Made by a program: the position numbers and the translations under genes
In this document: positions 25,901 to 41,400 of the stretch, piece by piece
Position numbering within the stretch: the first letter of the stretch is position 1
Layout of the letters: every line of letters starts with the position of its first letter
From: Ceratopteris richardii
Taxonomy: Eukaryota; Streptophyta; Polypodiopsida; Polypodiales; Pteridaceae
Assembly: GCA_020310875.1 (NCBI GenBank)
Contig: CM035422.1
Location: 52,838,394-52,902,393, forward strand
Length of the DNA stretch: 64,000 bases
Direction of reading: 5' to 3'
Notes under the pieces: model-generated
Told to the model about the DNA's origin: nothing
Database searches by the model: none
Seen by the model: the letters and a program-made list of their open reading frames with translations, nothing else

Positions 25901-28900
25901 CAACCTGTATCCCATTTGTTTATCATCATAACCAATGAATACATACTTTTCTGCCTTAGGCTCCAACTTATGCCTTAATTGAGATGGCACATATGCAATG
26001 CCAAACATCCAAATATTCTGCAATGATCCAAGGTAGGTCTTTTACCCCACCAAGCTTCATATGGTGTCATACCTTGCAAAGCTTTACAAGGCAATCTATT
26101 GACCAAATAAGTAGCTGTATTTACAGCCTCTGCCCACAAATAATTTGGACAATTCTTCTCTTTCATCATGGACCTTGCAAACTCAACAAGAGTCCTATTT
26201 CTTCTTTCTGCTACCCCATTTTGTTGAGGAGAGTACCTGCAAGTAACTTCTCTCTTTATACCTGCATTTCACAAGTAATCATTGAATTCTTTTAAAAATA
26301 CTCTCCCCCTCCATCTGACCTTAGTCTCTTTAATTTTTGACCTGTAATCCTTTCTGCATATGCATGATAGTGTTTAAATGTATTAAACACTTCTGACTTT
26401 TCTTTAATCACATAAATTGTGATCCATCTGGTAGCATCATCAACATAAATGACATAATATCTTGAACCATTTATACTAAAGTCCTTTGAAGGACCCCACA
26501 CATCTGTATGCACTAACTCAAGTCTTTCTGAATACATAAACCCATGCTTGGAATAGGATTGCTTATGAGCCTTACCTAATTGACATGCCTCACATCTGTA
26601 TGTCATGTGTTGACCTGCAATGTTAGGTAACCCAAGCACTGAATCATTGTTAATCATTTCTTTAATACCTCTCTCATTGAAGTGTCCAAGTCTTTTATGC
26701 CAAAGATCCAATTCTGACACCTTCTGCTCTCCATATGTGAACATAGCATGTCCAACATTTCCTTGTACCTTCAATGTGAAGAGCCTTCCTTCTTTCTTTC
26801 CTGTAACAACCTGTTTATACCCTTGACTAGGGTCTTCAACATAAACTCCATCATTGGTGAACCTTACCTCATATCCTTTTTCCACAATTTGACCTACACT
26901 GATCAAATTCTTTGGAATTGTGGGAACATAAAGAACCTTACTCAGAAGAGTGCTCCCATCCTTAGCCTTGACTGAACCAACTTTACCTTATGCTTTGTAT
27001 TATCACCTGTCTGAACTGTATGATTAATTGCATTATGATCTAGGTCAGTCATCAAAGCAATATTTCCACTTAAATGATTACTACATCCTAAATCAATGTA
27101 AAACACTCTCATGTCCTCATGTGAGGTTTCATATGTTGCATTCATAATGAGAGTCGAATCCTCCTTCTGATCTGATGCATAGTTATAGTAGGTGTTATTA
27201 TAGGATTGATTTTGGAAGCTTCTTCCTCCACCTCTTCCAAAAGAATTCCTACCACCTCTACCTCTGAAGTTTCCTCTCTGAAATCTACCACCTCTTGCTT
27301 TTTGATTAAAGTTCTGATAATTACTATTATTCTGATTATTGTGCCAACAATCATGAGATAGATGATTGGTCTTACCACATATCCAACAAGCTCTTGCATT
27401 ATCTTTGTTGTGTCTGCCTCTTCCTCTACTTCTGCCATTTCCTTTTCCTCTTATGAAATTTGCTTGGTTTGAAGTACCTTCTTCTTCACCTGATTGTTGC
27501 TTTCCTTTATTAGCTTTCTTCTTGTCTTTAGAGTACATTGCATGACCTGCACTCTTATCAACATCTCCTTTGACATCATTCTCAAAAGTTAGCATATGAC
27601 CTAACAATTGATTCAAATCAGGAGTAAAGTGATCTAATGAAAGTTCTGTAGATAAAATGAAAGGCTTCCACTTCTCATCTCCTCTTAGCCCTCTGAGAAT
27701 TTTTCTTACCAATTTGTCTTCTTCAATATCTTCATCCACTGCACCTAGAGAATCTGCAATGTCCTTCATCTTTGTCACATAATCAGAGATTGATTGTGAG
27801 GCCTTCTTCTTGAAGGTAGTAAATTCTGCCCATAGTGAAGCCTTCCTTGATTTAGTTGTGTTTTGGAAATGCTCCTCCAAAGCATTCCAAATGTCACATG
27901 CACTTTCAAGTCCTCTAATGTGAGGAAGCAAATAGTCATTTACTGCCATGTAGATTATGCTCCTTGCTTGAGCATCCTTCTTCATCCAATTCTTCAAGTC
28001 TGCAAGCTCCTCTCTAGTTGGAACACTAGAGTCTCTAAATTCTGGCTTTTCTTCATCTCCTGTGATGTATCCCATCAGATCTTTGCTCATAAGATGAGCT
28101 TCCATCCTCATTGACCATGCAGGATAGTTCTCTCTATCCAGCTTCTCAATTTGGAGACTATCTCCCATTATTTCTTTACCTGTATTGTCAACTCTTAATC
28201 TTTATGAGAAATAAATGTACCTTGACTTTGAATCTCGCTCCTTCTGATCCTTTTGATAGCTTCAATGTGTCTACCTTCAAGTTTTCTTCAACCTTTATCC
28301 TTTTGCACCTTCAAGATGTAAAGATTTGTACTTCTGCAATAGTCGGAGTCTTCTTCACTTCAATTTTGACACATCCTGCTCTGATACCACTGATGGAGAG
28401 TGTTAATCTCCAAAAGAACAATTTGACCTTGAATTTAGACCGCCTCTATATCAAGATCAACTTTAGACTCCACCAAATTTAGAGATCATTCACCAATTTA
28501 TCAGAAAATTGATTATTCTGAAAAATTCAACTTCTCAGAAAAGTCTACTGCAGATTAATCCTTAATTGACTAATCATTTGTGTAAAGTTTTTGATAAAAC
28601 TTTGTAGACTACTTTGCCTTAAGGTTGTGCACCTTCTCCAACTTAAATCTCTGCAAATGATTTAGTATACTCTGAGAAATCATACAAACAAGTTACCTAT
28701 GTGTAAAACACCTTCTCTGCAGTAGCGACTTTGACACCTGCAACTTCTTAGCTACAGCTCTCCCAATGTTGAACCCGTTTGATCAAGATCTTTTAGCCAT
28801 AGATGGCTTACTTTCCAACTTAGATTTTGAGCCCTTACTTGTGTAAAACTTTACACTGTGGACTGAGTAATTATCATTTCTCTGAACATGAAATCTGCGC

Positions 28901-29402
28901 CAGTTTTGACGACTCTCAAAACATCTTCACATATGAATGTTCCTAAACTAAATTCTCACAGCCTGATTGCAATTAGCTTCTCAAATCTTAGTCATAGATG
29001 GATTAACTATTGACTTAGATACGTGTAGAAGGATTTCTCAAAAGATTAAACACAGAAGGAGAATGGGAGAGAAGATCGACGCGCCATATCTGAACATTTC
29101 ACTTATCTATATTCTTCATACATCTGATGGATGATTTGTACAATGTACATCACTAATTCCTCTCAACTCACTTCTCTATATCTCTCTACATTACAAACAT
29201 GTACTTATATATATATACAAGTCCTAATTCGTAACTACTTCAAGTATATTGAAGTATCTTATAGAACTAATGTACATTTGATCAAAGAACTTTACTATCT
29301 GATTCTTTCCTTCAATTCATGACATTGATCTTCAATCTTCTCTTCATGTCTTTACTTCTACCCTTTGTATAATCACAATTTGTTGATTGTCTTGCTCCAA
29401 CA
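22991..29402 (-). mobile_element. Copia E, near-complete Ty1/copia element (6,412 bp)
   Basis: Two LTRs of exactly 1,012 bp (22991-24002 and 28391-29402), TG...CA ends, primer site at 28378-28389 and polypurine tract at 24003-24014. Flanks are TGGGG on the left and TGGGA on the right, a 5-bp target duplication with one change. By eye the LTRs differ at about 12 positions (about 1.2%), so this is one of the younger insertions here. It sits inside the copia D integrase. Confidence 0.95.
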
Positions 29403-32400
29403 TGGGACCTACAAGGGAGCCATCCATTAGAGGTAATAGATATTTTGTCACATTTATAGATGATCATTCAAGGTTTTTTTGGATGTATTGCATGAAGTCA
29501 AAGTCTAGGTTGCATTATTCGTTATTCGACAATTCGTTTATTTGTGAATAATTATGGAATGTAGCGGTAAGCTCTTATTATCCGATTCAAATATTCCATG
29601 ACATGTCAGCTTATTCGGACACACCCGAATAGTTTTTGCACGGGAATTTGACAGTTTTTTTTATCAAAAACGCTTTCGATTGATAATTTTTTGATCGAAG
29701 TTTTTTTCGATCGAAAAAGCTTTCGATCCAAAAAACTTTTGATAAAAAAAATTTTGATCGAATAATATTTTATAAAAGAGTAGAACTATACTCATTTTTT
29801 CATAGAAGCTAGAGAACAAGGTATAAATTTTTGCTATATTAAATAATTGAAACTATTGTGATTGTTTGACTCAACATTGATTCTTACTTCACAATAGTAT
29901 ATGTATGTGAATTTAAAATCTATTATGATTGATTCTTACTCATTTTTCATAAAATCTACTTTGTTCTTTACGAACTTAAAGTGTCGTAGAAAGAACAAGG
30001 TATAATTTTTTGCTATAAATATTAAATAATTTAAACTATTGTGATTGTTTGACTCAATATTGATTCTTACTTCAGAATAGTATGTGTAAATGTATGTGCA
30101 TATGATTAGGAATTTAAAATCTATTGTGATTGTCTGATACAACATTGATTCTTACTTCACCGGATATGTATAAGTGTATGTGCATATGATTAGGAATTTA
30201 AAATCTATTGTGATACATTAAATTTATTATTGAAAGATGTAGGTAGATAATGTTTTATTGAACATTGATTCTTACTTCATAATAGTATATGTATGTGTGT
30301 GTATGAGTATGTGTATGCATATGAGTGTATAATTGTGAATGAAAAATCTATTGTGATTGTTTGACTCTATTGATTCTTACTTCACAAAAATTTGTGTAAA
30401 TGTTTGTGCATATGATTAGGAATTTAAAATCTATTGTGATTGTTTGATACAACATTGATTCTTACTTCACAATAGTATGTGTAAGTGTATGTGCATATGA
30501 TTAGGAATTTAAAATTTATTGTGGTACATGAAAATTATTATTGAAAGATATAGGTAGATTACGTGTGAATCAACATTGAGAATTACTTCATAATAGTATA
30601 TGTATGTATGTGTATGCATATGAATGTATAATTGTGAATGAAAAATCTATTGTGATTGTCTGACTCAATATTCATTCTTACTTCACAATAGTATGCGTAA
30701 GTGTATGTGCATATGATCAGGAATTTAAAATATATTGTGATTGCTTGACTCAATATTGATTCATATTTCAAAATAGTATGTGTAAACGTATATGTGTGTA
30801 TGATTGAGAATTAAAATCTATTGTGACTGTTTAACTCAACAGTGATTTTTACTTCACAATAGTATGCGTAATTGTATATGGGTGTATGATTGAGAATTAA
30901 AGTCTATCATAATTGTTTGACTCAATGTTGATTGAAATATCTTATTTGATATTGGTTTATATTGTTTTTTTTTGTAGGTATAGTCTTCATAAAGAAATTT
31001 GCAAGCACTATAGAAAAGGAAAAAGAATGGTCATATGTGATTGTTCATCAAGAGGGTAAAACAGTATCCACAATACAATGCAAATGTTGTGGACATCATT
31101 ATGTAGGAAATGCAACTCGAATAAAAGAGCAACTTTTTAGTACAGGTAATAATGTGGTAGGATGCTCTAATCTAGATCGTGATATATGGGTACATTTTTC
31201 AAGTTATCCAAATAAATGTAAATCTCAAGGTATCACATCAAAAATATTCAAAAGCATGAGTAGTTCACAGCACTTTCGAAGTAGCCCATGTGTAGAGCAA
31301 GAACGAGTAGATGCATTGATGACAATAGAGGATCATCAGGATATTTCTACTCAAGTCTCTCAAACTGTTTTTGGGAATAACCAAGATACATGTACTCCAT
31401 TTTCTCCAACTGCATCAAAGAAGACTGGAGTTGGTGAATGTAGTAAAAATGGTGGATCTAATACTTTGTCACCATGCTTTGTCCGTCATAAATCACAAAA
31501 TACTATACATGTAGCTTTTGAAAAGAAAGATTGTCTTGAGCTTCATCTTAAATGGACTCAAGCATTCTTAGCATGTGGGATTCCTTTCAATGTTATTCGT
31601 AATCCCATTTTCAAAGATGCTTTGATGTCAACTACACAAAAAGGTTTCACCATGCCAGATCATAACAAAATGCGAATAGAGTATGTAGATAAAGTGAAAA
31701 AAAGTATTGAAGCTATTTTAAAGCAAACAATACTTGATTATGTACCCATGTATGGTTGCACAAGAACATTGGATGGATGGACATGTTGTCAAAAGAAACC
31801 ATTGATTAATTTCATGGTTATATGTCCAAAAGGAAACATGTTTTTAGAAGATGTTGATACTTCTCTTAAAGAGAAAAGTTTGGCTTTTCTTGTAAAGGTA
31901 TATGAACATGCTATATCGCATGTGGGTGGTCCAAAGAATATGACTGCAATAGTGACTGATAATGCCTCTAATTTTCGAAGTGCTGGAATTACAATTCAAA
32001 ACAAGTATGAAGGCATTACTTGGGTTCCATGTGTAGCTCATACATTAAATTTATTATTGAAATATATAGGTAGATTATCTTTCATTAAACAAAGCTTGTT
32101 AGATGGAAAATCATGTGGTCAAATTTATTAGAGAGCATCAATTTTCATATTCGCTCTTTTGATCAAAATCTCCCAATAAAGCACTTCAGATTTTTTGTGC
32201 CACATAATTTGCAATTGATTACATTGTGCTCAGTAGATTATTAGAATTTAAGCTAGCTCTTGTAGAAATGATTGCTGATCGAAGATGGGAGGCATGGCTA
32301 GAGAAGTATCCTTCTTATTGAGTTGCAGCATCCAAATGTATGTGTCTAATACAATCACAAAATTTTCGGTGTAATCTTGAAAAAATTGTTGGTATCACTA

Positions 32401-35400
32401 AACCTTTTATGGAACTTTTACAAAAGGTTGATATTGAGAAATCTGTGACTGCAAAATTTTATTGGATTATGTCAAAAGCTATTAAAAAAGTAAAAGACTT
32501 TAATCAATTTTCATGACGAGAGAAAATACAAATTGTATCATTAGCACAGAAGAGATGGACGCAAATGCATACTCATTCTCATGGGACAACATTCGTTTTG
32601 GATCCAACATTTCAACTCAATGGTCAAACATCAAACAAAGAAGTCATGAAAAACTTCAAAACCACATGTCAGTTATTACTTCGAGGTACAGATGGTCGAG
32701 ATGCATTCCACCAAAGAGTAGTGTATATAAATCGAGAAGGATCTTTTGGAGATCTATGGCACATTGAAGCGATTCAAAAGCATCCACCTCCTATTTGGTG
32801 GGAAGAGTACGGAGGTGAAGCAGTGGAGTTGCAACATATAGCTATGAGAGTGCTTTTAGTAGCAGCTTCAAGTGGTAGTGGTGAATGTAATTGGAGTGCC
32901 TATGATTTTCTTCATTCAAATTGAAGAAATCGCTTAAGTGTATCACGTGCTAATGATTTGGTATATGTGTTTTGTAATATGCACTTGTTACATGCTCCAA
33001 CCAAAATAGCTTCTAGAGTAGCACAACAAAATTTTGGAGAATTTCAAACTCATGAAAAGTTTAACAAATGATTCATGGAGTGATCATGATTTAGATGTAG
33101 ATCACAATGATGGTTCAGACATGGAAGAAATAGATGACATGGTACCTGTCATAGATGATGATATTAAAAATGAAGAAAATGATGTACTATGAATACTATG
33201 ATTATATTCAATTGCAAAATCGAATACAAGTCATGTCTTTGATTACAAAAAAAGCTTGCCTATTGAGTGTTTTCTTGATTCAATAACTCATCGGTAGTAA
33301 ACTGATCAAAAGATGATGATGCCTCTGAGAGTCTTCCATATTTGCTCTCATAAGCATCCACAGAAATTTGTAAATTTTTCACTTGATTTTCTAGATCATC
33401 AATCCTCTTTTGTTGATCATCTATTGTTCTTTGTAATGCAGGAATTGTTAATCATTCATTGTATAATTTTGCCCCTTGTGACGACAAATCATGTATAAAA
33501 TTATGTCCTTCAGGTAGCAAAATGTAGGGCCGCTTTTGAGGAAGAGGGCCTTCTTTTCCTTGATTACGAAATTCTGCTCGATTTTGAGGATGACCCAAAC
33601 CGATACCTGCATTCTTCGGACGATCATCCCAATCTACACGTCGTTGAAGAATATCTTGTACAAGAACCTTTTGAATGAAATATATTGCTAATTTATTATT
33701 ATTTGGTAATGATCTCTCAACTTGCACAAAGCATCAAAGTAGCATTTCTGCTAATCCTTTATGTTGTAAGTCTGAAAGCTTTATGGGTGCTATTTCTTTT
33801 GCCCTTCCTGTAACCCGAAAGAGAACATCACGAACAAAATAATTTGGACATAGATTTTTTACTTCTTTCATTGACAATGCTTCTCCTTCTAATCCCTCTA
33901 GCTCTAACTCTTGATGGAATAAAAATGCTAATCTTGATTGTGCAAATTGAGCATTCTGCTTAGATAAAATCCTTTGAGATTCAATATGATCAAGATCATC
34001 ATTCACATCTAGCATTCTTGCCATGTTTTACTTTCAAATCTACAAAATAAAAACACTAATTTTATTTCAAGAGAATTCATAACATTTAATCCATATAAAT
34101 CAAATGAATCCACTTCATTTCATCCACTTAACTCAAATGTAAACACTTCATTTAATCCACATAATTCAAATGAATCCACAATATTTAATTCACATATGTT
34201 AAATGAATCCACAACATTTAATCCACATAACTCAAATGATAGCACTTCATTTACTCCACATAATTCAAATAAATCCACATTATTTAATCCATATATTATA
34301 AATGATTACACTTTATTTCATCCACTTAACTCAAATGATACACAACATTTACTCCACTTAATACAAATGATCACACTTCATTTCATCCATTTCACTCAAA
34401 TGATACCACTTCATTTACTCCACATAATTCAAATGAATCCACAAGATTTAATTCATATATGTTAAATGAATCCACAACATTTAATCCACATAACTCAAAT
34501 GATACCACTTCATTTGCTCCACATAATTAAACTAAATCCACATCATTTAATTCACATATTACAAATGATTACACCATTTCATCTACTTAACTCAATGATA
34601 CCACAACATTTACTCCACTTAATGCAAATGAATCTATATCATTTAATCCAGATAGTTTAAATGAATACATATCAGTTTCAATATGGTCTTAATCCATCTC
34701 TCATGGATATCTTTAAACCATATCGAGCTAGATACGAGAATACTCTAAGCAATTCATGTGTTTCTACTCTTTTTGATACAGCTCTGTTAGAAGCTAATTC
34801 TAAAGCATATTTGAACTTGTAAATCCCATTCTTATCAATGGGATAACTATTGAAATCTATATATTTCAAGAGTTATAACAGGAGTATCAAAACTGTAAAT
34901 ATCTCCTGATTCTTATTAAAAGGTGGAGGACTAGTGGATATGCATTCGGGTGCAATCCACCAGCACTTTCGACTCCACTCATTTCTAGTTGATATTTCTA
35001 AATTAGGTAGCTTTGGAAAACATTTTTTGGTTGGTAAATATGTCGCTCTACCAAAATCACATAATCCGATATAAACATATTGATCTTCAAAATGCAATAA
35101 GATGTTGCTTGGATGGAGATCATTATGGGATATATTACAAGTGTGTAGAAATGATATTGTTTGTAGTAAGCCATTGATCATCTTCCAAATGTTTGTTTTC
35201 ACGATTGTTATGTCTCCTTCTGTGTTCTTCACACCTCTACTTCGTGGTACGTTTAGATATTCCTTCTTCATTATTTCTAGCCACATGTCCAATGTACCAC
35301 CATTCCAAATTGTGAAAATAAGGCATGAAATTTTGTTATGGTGTCTAGTTAAACCAAGTGGACTAATAATTCCACTGTGCGTAATAGATAACATTGTGGC

Positions 35401-38400
35401 TTCATTGATGACTTCATTTTCTCGTGTTTGTTTGTCAGCACCATGTAATTTGAATAGCTTGGCCACAAATACTTCATTGCTAAATCTCGGGTGGGATATT
35501 TTGACTTTATGGATCATTCCATATTGTCCTTTCCCCATGAGAGCTGCATCTTCAAAAAGAATAGAGGAATATGGGAGCAAACAAAGATTGTTTGATGTTT
35601 GATCTCCCATATTCACATATGCATCTCTTGTATTTGGATATACCTGTGCTCTCACAAGGTGTTCAATCTTGTCCGAATTTAATCGCTTTCCTCTCTTCAT
35701 AGTTTGATAATGTAAATCAATAAATTCAATTTTATTGATGAATCTGGGCATACTGGTGATATCCACCACCAATGACTCTGCTACTTTTATGATTTGTCCA
35801 AAGATACGTGTAAGCTCTTTTGACATTTGCTCATCTAAGACATGTGCTCCATCGGACACACTACCAAGTTTATCTTCAATATTAATAAATGTTGTTCTGG
35901 ATAATTGTGCAATGAAATCTTTGTAACTAGATGTGTCCATGGTTATAGTGATTTCATCTTCTCTCATTCGATACATGTAGGAGCACACAAATCCTTCTAA
36001 AATTTTTTTCTCTTGCTTGTTTATTTTACCTGCCATCTGTGCAAAAATAAAAAATAAACTATCAGTAAGTGTATGGATAAATAAATCAATAGTATCTGTA
36101 CACAAATTATAGACATATGCATAGTTAAATAAGTAGATTTATAATTAAATAGAAAGTGTAATTATAATCTTAAAGTGAATCTATGTAACTATTAAGAATG
36201 TAAGAATCAAAGAATCAGACATTTATAATAGTTCGTTTACATTCACTATACTATGTATGAGTTTTTTCACATAATAGTACATAACTATTGTGATAGTAAG
36301 AGTCAAAGAATCAGACAATCACAATAGTTTCTATACACCTTGTGACCTACACTAAGTGTTATCATCAGAAATTAAGTGAATATTGTGAGAGTAAGAGTCA
36401 AATAATCGGACAATCACAATAGTCCCTACACACTCTCTATACTATTGAGAGAGTAGGAATCGAGGTGGCGATTCAAACAATCTCAATAGATCTATTGTTG
36501 TGTCCTATACTATTGTGAGAGTAACAATCGATGTAGCGAGTCAGACAATCACAGTAGTGGTTTATATTTAGTTTTTCATCAATATATACAAGTAAGAAAT
36601 GCTTGCGCGAGTGGAACATGTATACAGTTGATGATTAAAATACAGAAAACAAATTATATAAATAAAAATCAAGCATATGTAAGAGACGCATATGCGAATC
36701 ATACAATATGCATGATACAATGAACAAAACAATAAAATACACAATAAATAAAAATTAAATCAATACCTCAATGATACGGTGAAGGAAGCTCTCTATTATA
36801 AAAATTGCAGGATTAAAGCTCTCTAGAATATCAATGAAGCACGCACGGAATAAGATTTTTTCGATCGAATGTAAAAATATATATTTTTCTACTAGAAAAT
36901 GCTTTTCGATTGAAAGTGATTTCGATCAAAAAAGTATATGTCTCTGTTTTTTTTGGGTGTTTATTTGGAAAACCACGAATAAAACAAACATATTCGGTAT
37001 TTTTTTATTATTCAATTGAATAAATGCAACCCAGGTCAAAGTCAGAGGTGTTTTACCAATTCAAGAGGTTCAAAAACCTAGTGGAGAAGGAAACACGGAA
37101 GTAAATAAAGTCTCTCAGATCAGATGGAGGGGAGAGTATTTCTCAAATGAATTTTCAGATTTTTTACATGACCATGACATCAAAAGGAAATTCACTTGCA
37201 AGTATACACCTCGACAAAATGGGGTGGCAAAGAGGAAGAATAGATACATAACAAAATTGGCTAGAGCTTTGTTAAATGAAATGAATGTTCCTAACTCTTA
37301 TTGGGCTGATGCAACAAATAGAGTCATATACATTATGAATAGGTATCCAACCTCAGGAGTACATGGAGTTACACCTTATGAAGCTTGGTGTGGTAAGAAA
37401 CCCAACCTTTCACATCTCAAAGTATTGGATTGTGTGTGTTATGTTCACATACCTCAAGAATTGAGACACAAGTTAGACCCGAAGATAGATAGGTGTATAC
37501 TTCTTGGATACTCTTCAGATCAAAAGGGTTTTAGATGCTATAATCCTTGCACCAAAGAGCTTAAGGTTTCTAGGGATGTAATATTTGATGAGTTGCTGCC
37601 TTGGTATGGTAGCAAAGATGTGTTACAGGTTGATGATGCAAATGAAGCCGAGAAGAAGTTCAAAGAGCAACAAAAAAGCATGGAGATGTGGTCCAACCAC
37701 TTCAAGCACACCATAAGAGGAGAGTACTACATCAACTTGGCATGGAAGGACAAGGAATGAAGCTCATTCAAGTGAAGGAAGTAGCAAGGGAAGGAGAAGG
37801 CAAATGATGAAGACCATCAATGGGTAGACATGGAATCTAGAAGTGATGAAGATATGGATTGAAGCCATGGAGGAGGAAGTCAAGGCACTTGAAAAAAATG
37901 ATACTTGGTCATTGGTGCCAAGAACAAAGGACATGAAAGTTATTGGCAACAAATGCGTGTCAAGGTAAAGAGGCATGCAGATGGGAGCATCTCTAGGTAT
38001 AAAGCAAGGCTAATTGCCAAAGGTTTTGCTCAAAGCTATGGCATTTGAAGTATTTTGATGGCGATGCACCACACTGCACTCTCTTTCTCGAGAGCTCCAC
38101 GACGATATGCTCGGAGTAGAAAACCAAGCTCCTGACGCCACACACAATACTCCGTACAGAGGTTGTAGAATACGCAGAAAAACGCAGTACACAGGGAGCA
38201 CGAACACAGACTTCTTAGGTCTTACAAATGCGGTCGAACTTACAGTCTGTGACTGACCAGGCCACTATTCTTAGCCAAAGCAATGGCACTCTGACTATCA
38301 CTGAGCAAGTGAGGTACATGCTGAGGCAAACCCATATCACAAGCAAGACGAGAAAGCCACAATGCTTCCTTACATGCCTCACTTGCTGCAACATACTCTG

Positions 38401-41400
38401 CTTCTGTGGTGGAAACAGCTGTACATTCTTGAAGACGAGATCTCCAAGAGATAGCACCTCCAGCAAAATGAAAAATGTACCCTGATGTAGACTTACGATT
38501 GTCTACACAACCAGCATAGTCAGAATCTGTGTAACCAATAATGGATGCTTTCCCTCTACCTAAGCATAGACACTTGTCCTTAGTGCCACTCAGATATCTC
38601 AAAATCATTTTGACCGCTTCCCAATGTTTCTTGCCAGGATTAGACATATATCTGCTCACAACTCCCACTGCAAATGCAATGTCTGGTCTCGTAGCTACCA
38701 TAGCATACATGAGACTACCAACAATAGACTGATAGGGAATTTTGGTCATGAATTCCTTTTCCTCATCTGATTTGGGGCAGTCATCCTTGCTCAATTTCAC
38801 ATATGTGGGTAAAGGTGTACTCAATGCCTTTCCACCCTGCATATTGAATCGATGAAGTACTTTGGATATGTACTCACTTTGAGACAAGTATATGCATCTT
38901 TTACTCCTATCACGAGTGATGCGCATGCAAAGAATATGTTTGGCATCCCCCAAATCCTTCATATCAAATGTTTGACTCAACTTCTTTTTGAGAATTGACA
39001 AATCATAAGAGGACTTCCCAGCAATCGACATATCATCGACGTAAAGTATCAAGCATATCAAGCTGCCATCAGAACATCTCTTTGTGTAGAGACAATGATC
39101 CTCATTGCTCCGAGAATAGCCTTGGGACTTCATAAAAGCATCAAACTTTTGGTACCATTGTCTAGGAGACTGTTTAAGTCCATACAAGCTCTTCTTGAGC
39201 TTACAAACTAGACTTTCCTTGCCAGGAACTAAATAACCCTCTGGTTGTTCCATATAGATCTCATCTGTAAGATCTCCATGCAAGAAAGCTGTTTTCACAT
39301 CCATTTGGACTAGCTCTAAGTCCTCCATTGCAACGAATCCAAGCAACATGCGCAAAGTAGTCATCTTGACCACTGGAGAGAAGATTTCCTCAAAATCAAC
39401 ACCATGTTGTTGCTTAAAACCCTTTGCAACAAGTCGTGCTTTATATTTTGGAGAAGCACTATCTGATGTGAATTTCAGCTTATATACCCATTTACATGGT
39501 AAAGCTTTCCTGCCCTTTGGCAAAAGTACTAAGTCCCAAGTACCATTCTTGTGAATAGAATCCAACTCACTCTTCATGGCACGCTCTGTTGGAGTTAGAC
39601 GTCTGCGGAAGCATGCGAACAGCACAAGGAAGAGGAAGAAGCTTGGAGCACAACACACAAGACTGAATGTATTACTAGAGAATGTACAAAGATAAGTAGC
39701 CCATTAGGGTAATAGGCGTATATACAAGCCGGGGGAAAAAAACCTCCTAAAGAGGGAAAAAAGTGCCCCGGCGGTCCTAGAGTGTTCACACACATCACTA
39801 CCTAAATATATCAACAAATCCCCCTTGGGAGTGATGCAGTGAACAAGGAGCTGGCACTCATGTATAAGGAAGTGCCGAGCTATGTGGAAATCACTCCACA
39901 AAAGGAAGTAAGCCCAAAGCTTTGCGGAAAGCTTCAAACTTCTCCCTAGGCAGAGCCTTCGTGAAAAGGTCTGCAATGTTCTCCTGCGTGGGCACATATG
40001 CCAAGCTGATCTCCCCAGCAGAGAACCTCTCCCTGACATAGTGATAATGCACCTCAATGTGCTTAGTGCGAGCATGGAACACAGGGTTCCTCGCAACTGC
40101 CAATGCGCTCTGACTGTCAGTGAAGATGGTGGTGGCAGAAGACTGGCCAACACCCAAATCAGCCATAAGGCGTCTGAGCCACACACACTCAACAGTCGCT
40201 GTGAAAGCTTCCCTATACTCAGCCTCACAACTGGAAGTGGCCACAGTAGGCTGCTTCTTGCTCAACCAAGATATACATGAGCTACCAAGCATGAAGCAAA
40301 AACCACTGGTGGACACACGAGTGTCATAGCAACCAGCCCAATCTGAGTCAGAAAAAGCATGCAAATCTGGCGGTAGTGATCCCCCTTTGGGATAAAACAA
40401 CCCAAGTAGCCGAGTACCACTCAAGTAGCGAAAGATGCGCTTAACCGCTTTCCAATGCATGACTCCTGGGCAATGCATAAACCTGCTCATCTGTGAGACA
40501 GCAAACTGAATATCTGGCCGAGTAATGCATAAGTAAATCAAGCATCCAACAGCCTGCTGATAGAGAACAGCATCAAATGCATCTCCAGCATCATGAAGAC
40601 TCAATCGTAAACCTGTCTCCATAGGAGTGGCAATAGGCTTACAGTCTTCAAGGCCAAAACGCTGCAATAATGTGTCAATATATTTTGTTTGACACAAAGC
40701 CATTCCACCATCAACTTGCATAAACTGAATGCCCAAATAGTGATGCAAATGCCCCAAATCAGACATCTCAAATGAGGCATGCAAATCAGCCTTGAAATCA
40801 GCAATATGCTTCTCAAGAGGACCAGTGAGAAGCATGTCGTCTACATAGACAACAATGATCAAAAGCACATCATTAGCACGCTTAACATATAAGGTGCTTT
40901 CAGTTGGACTGTTCTCAAAACCATGTGCAATCAGATAGGCATGTATTTTCTCATACCAAGCACGTGGTGCTTGCTTTAAACCACGCCTTCTTTAACCTGC
41001 ACACCTGGTTTTCATGCCCTTTCTGCACAAAGCCACGGGGCTGAAAAACATACACTTCTTCATGCAAGTCACCATTCAGAAATGCTGTTTTAATGTCCAA
41101 CTGATGTACATTCCAACCATGATGGGCTGCAAGTGCACAAATGCTCCGAACAGTAGTCATACGACATGTAGGTGCAAAGGTCTCATCAAAATCAATGCCT
41201 CTTTCCTGCGCATAACCCTTTGCAACAAGCCTAGCCTTATACCTGTCAACTGTACCATCAGGTTTACGCTTCAGCTTGTATACCCACTTAGTGCCAATGG
41301 CCTTCTTGCCAGGAGGCAAGTCACATAAAGACCATGTACCATTCTTCATTATAGCATCATATTCAGATTGCATAGCAGCCATCCAATTTTCTGAATTTTG

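Larger units (their letters stand above)
20335..38045 (+). mobile_element. Copia D, host of nested insertions (5' LTR to reverse transcriptase)
   Basis: 5' LTR 20335-21134, primer site 21139, gag-protease-integrase to 22990, then copia E inserted, 29403-29504, then the hAT element inserted, 37035-38045, then copia F. Removing E and hAT restores a continuous copia integrase (HTDVWG, GPTREPS, FIDDHSR, KSKSEVF, RSDGGGEYF). Itself inserted into copia C. The 3' part beyond reverse transcriptase is not in the window. Confidence 0.85.
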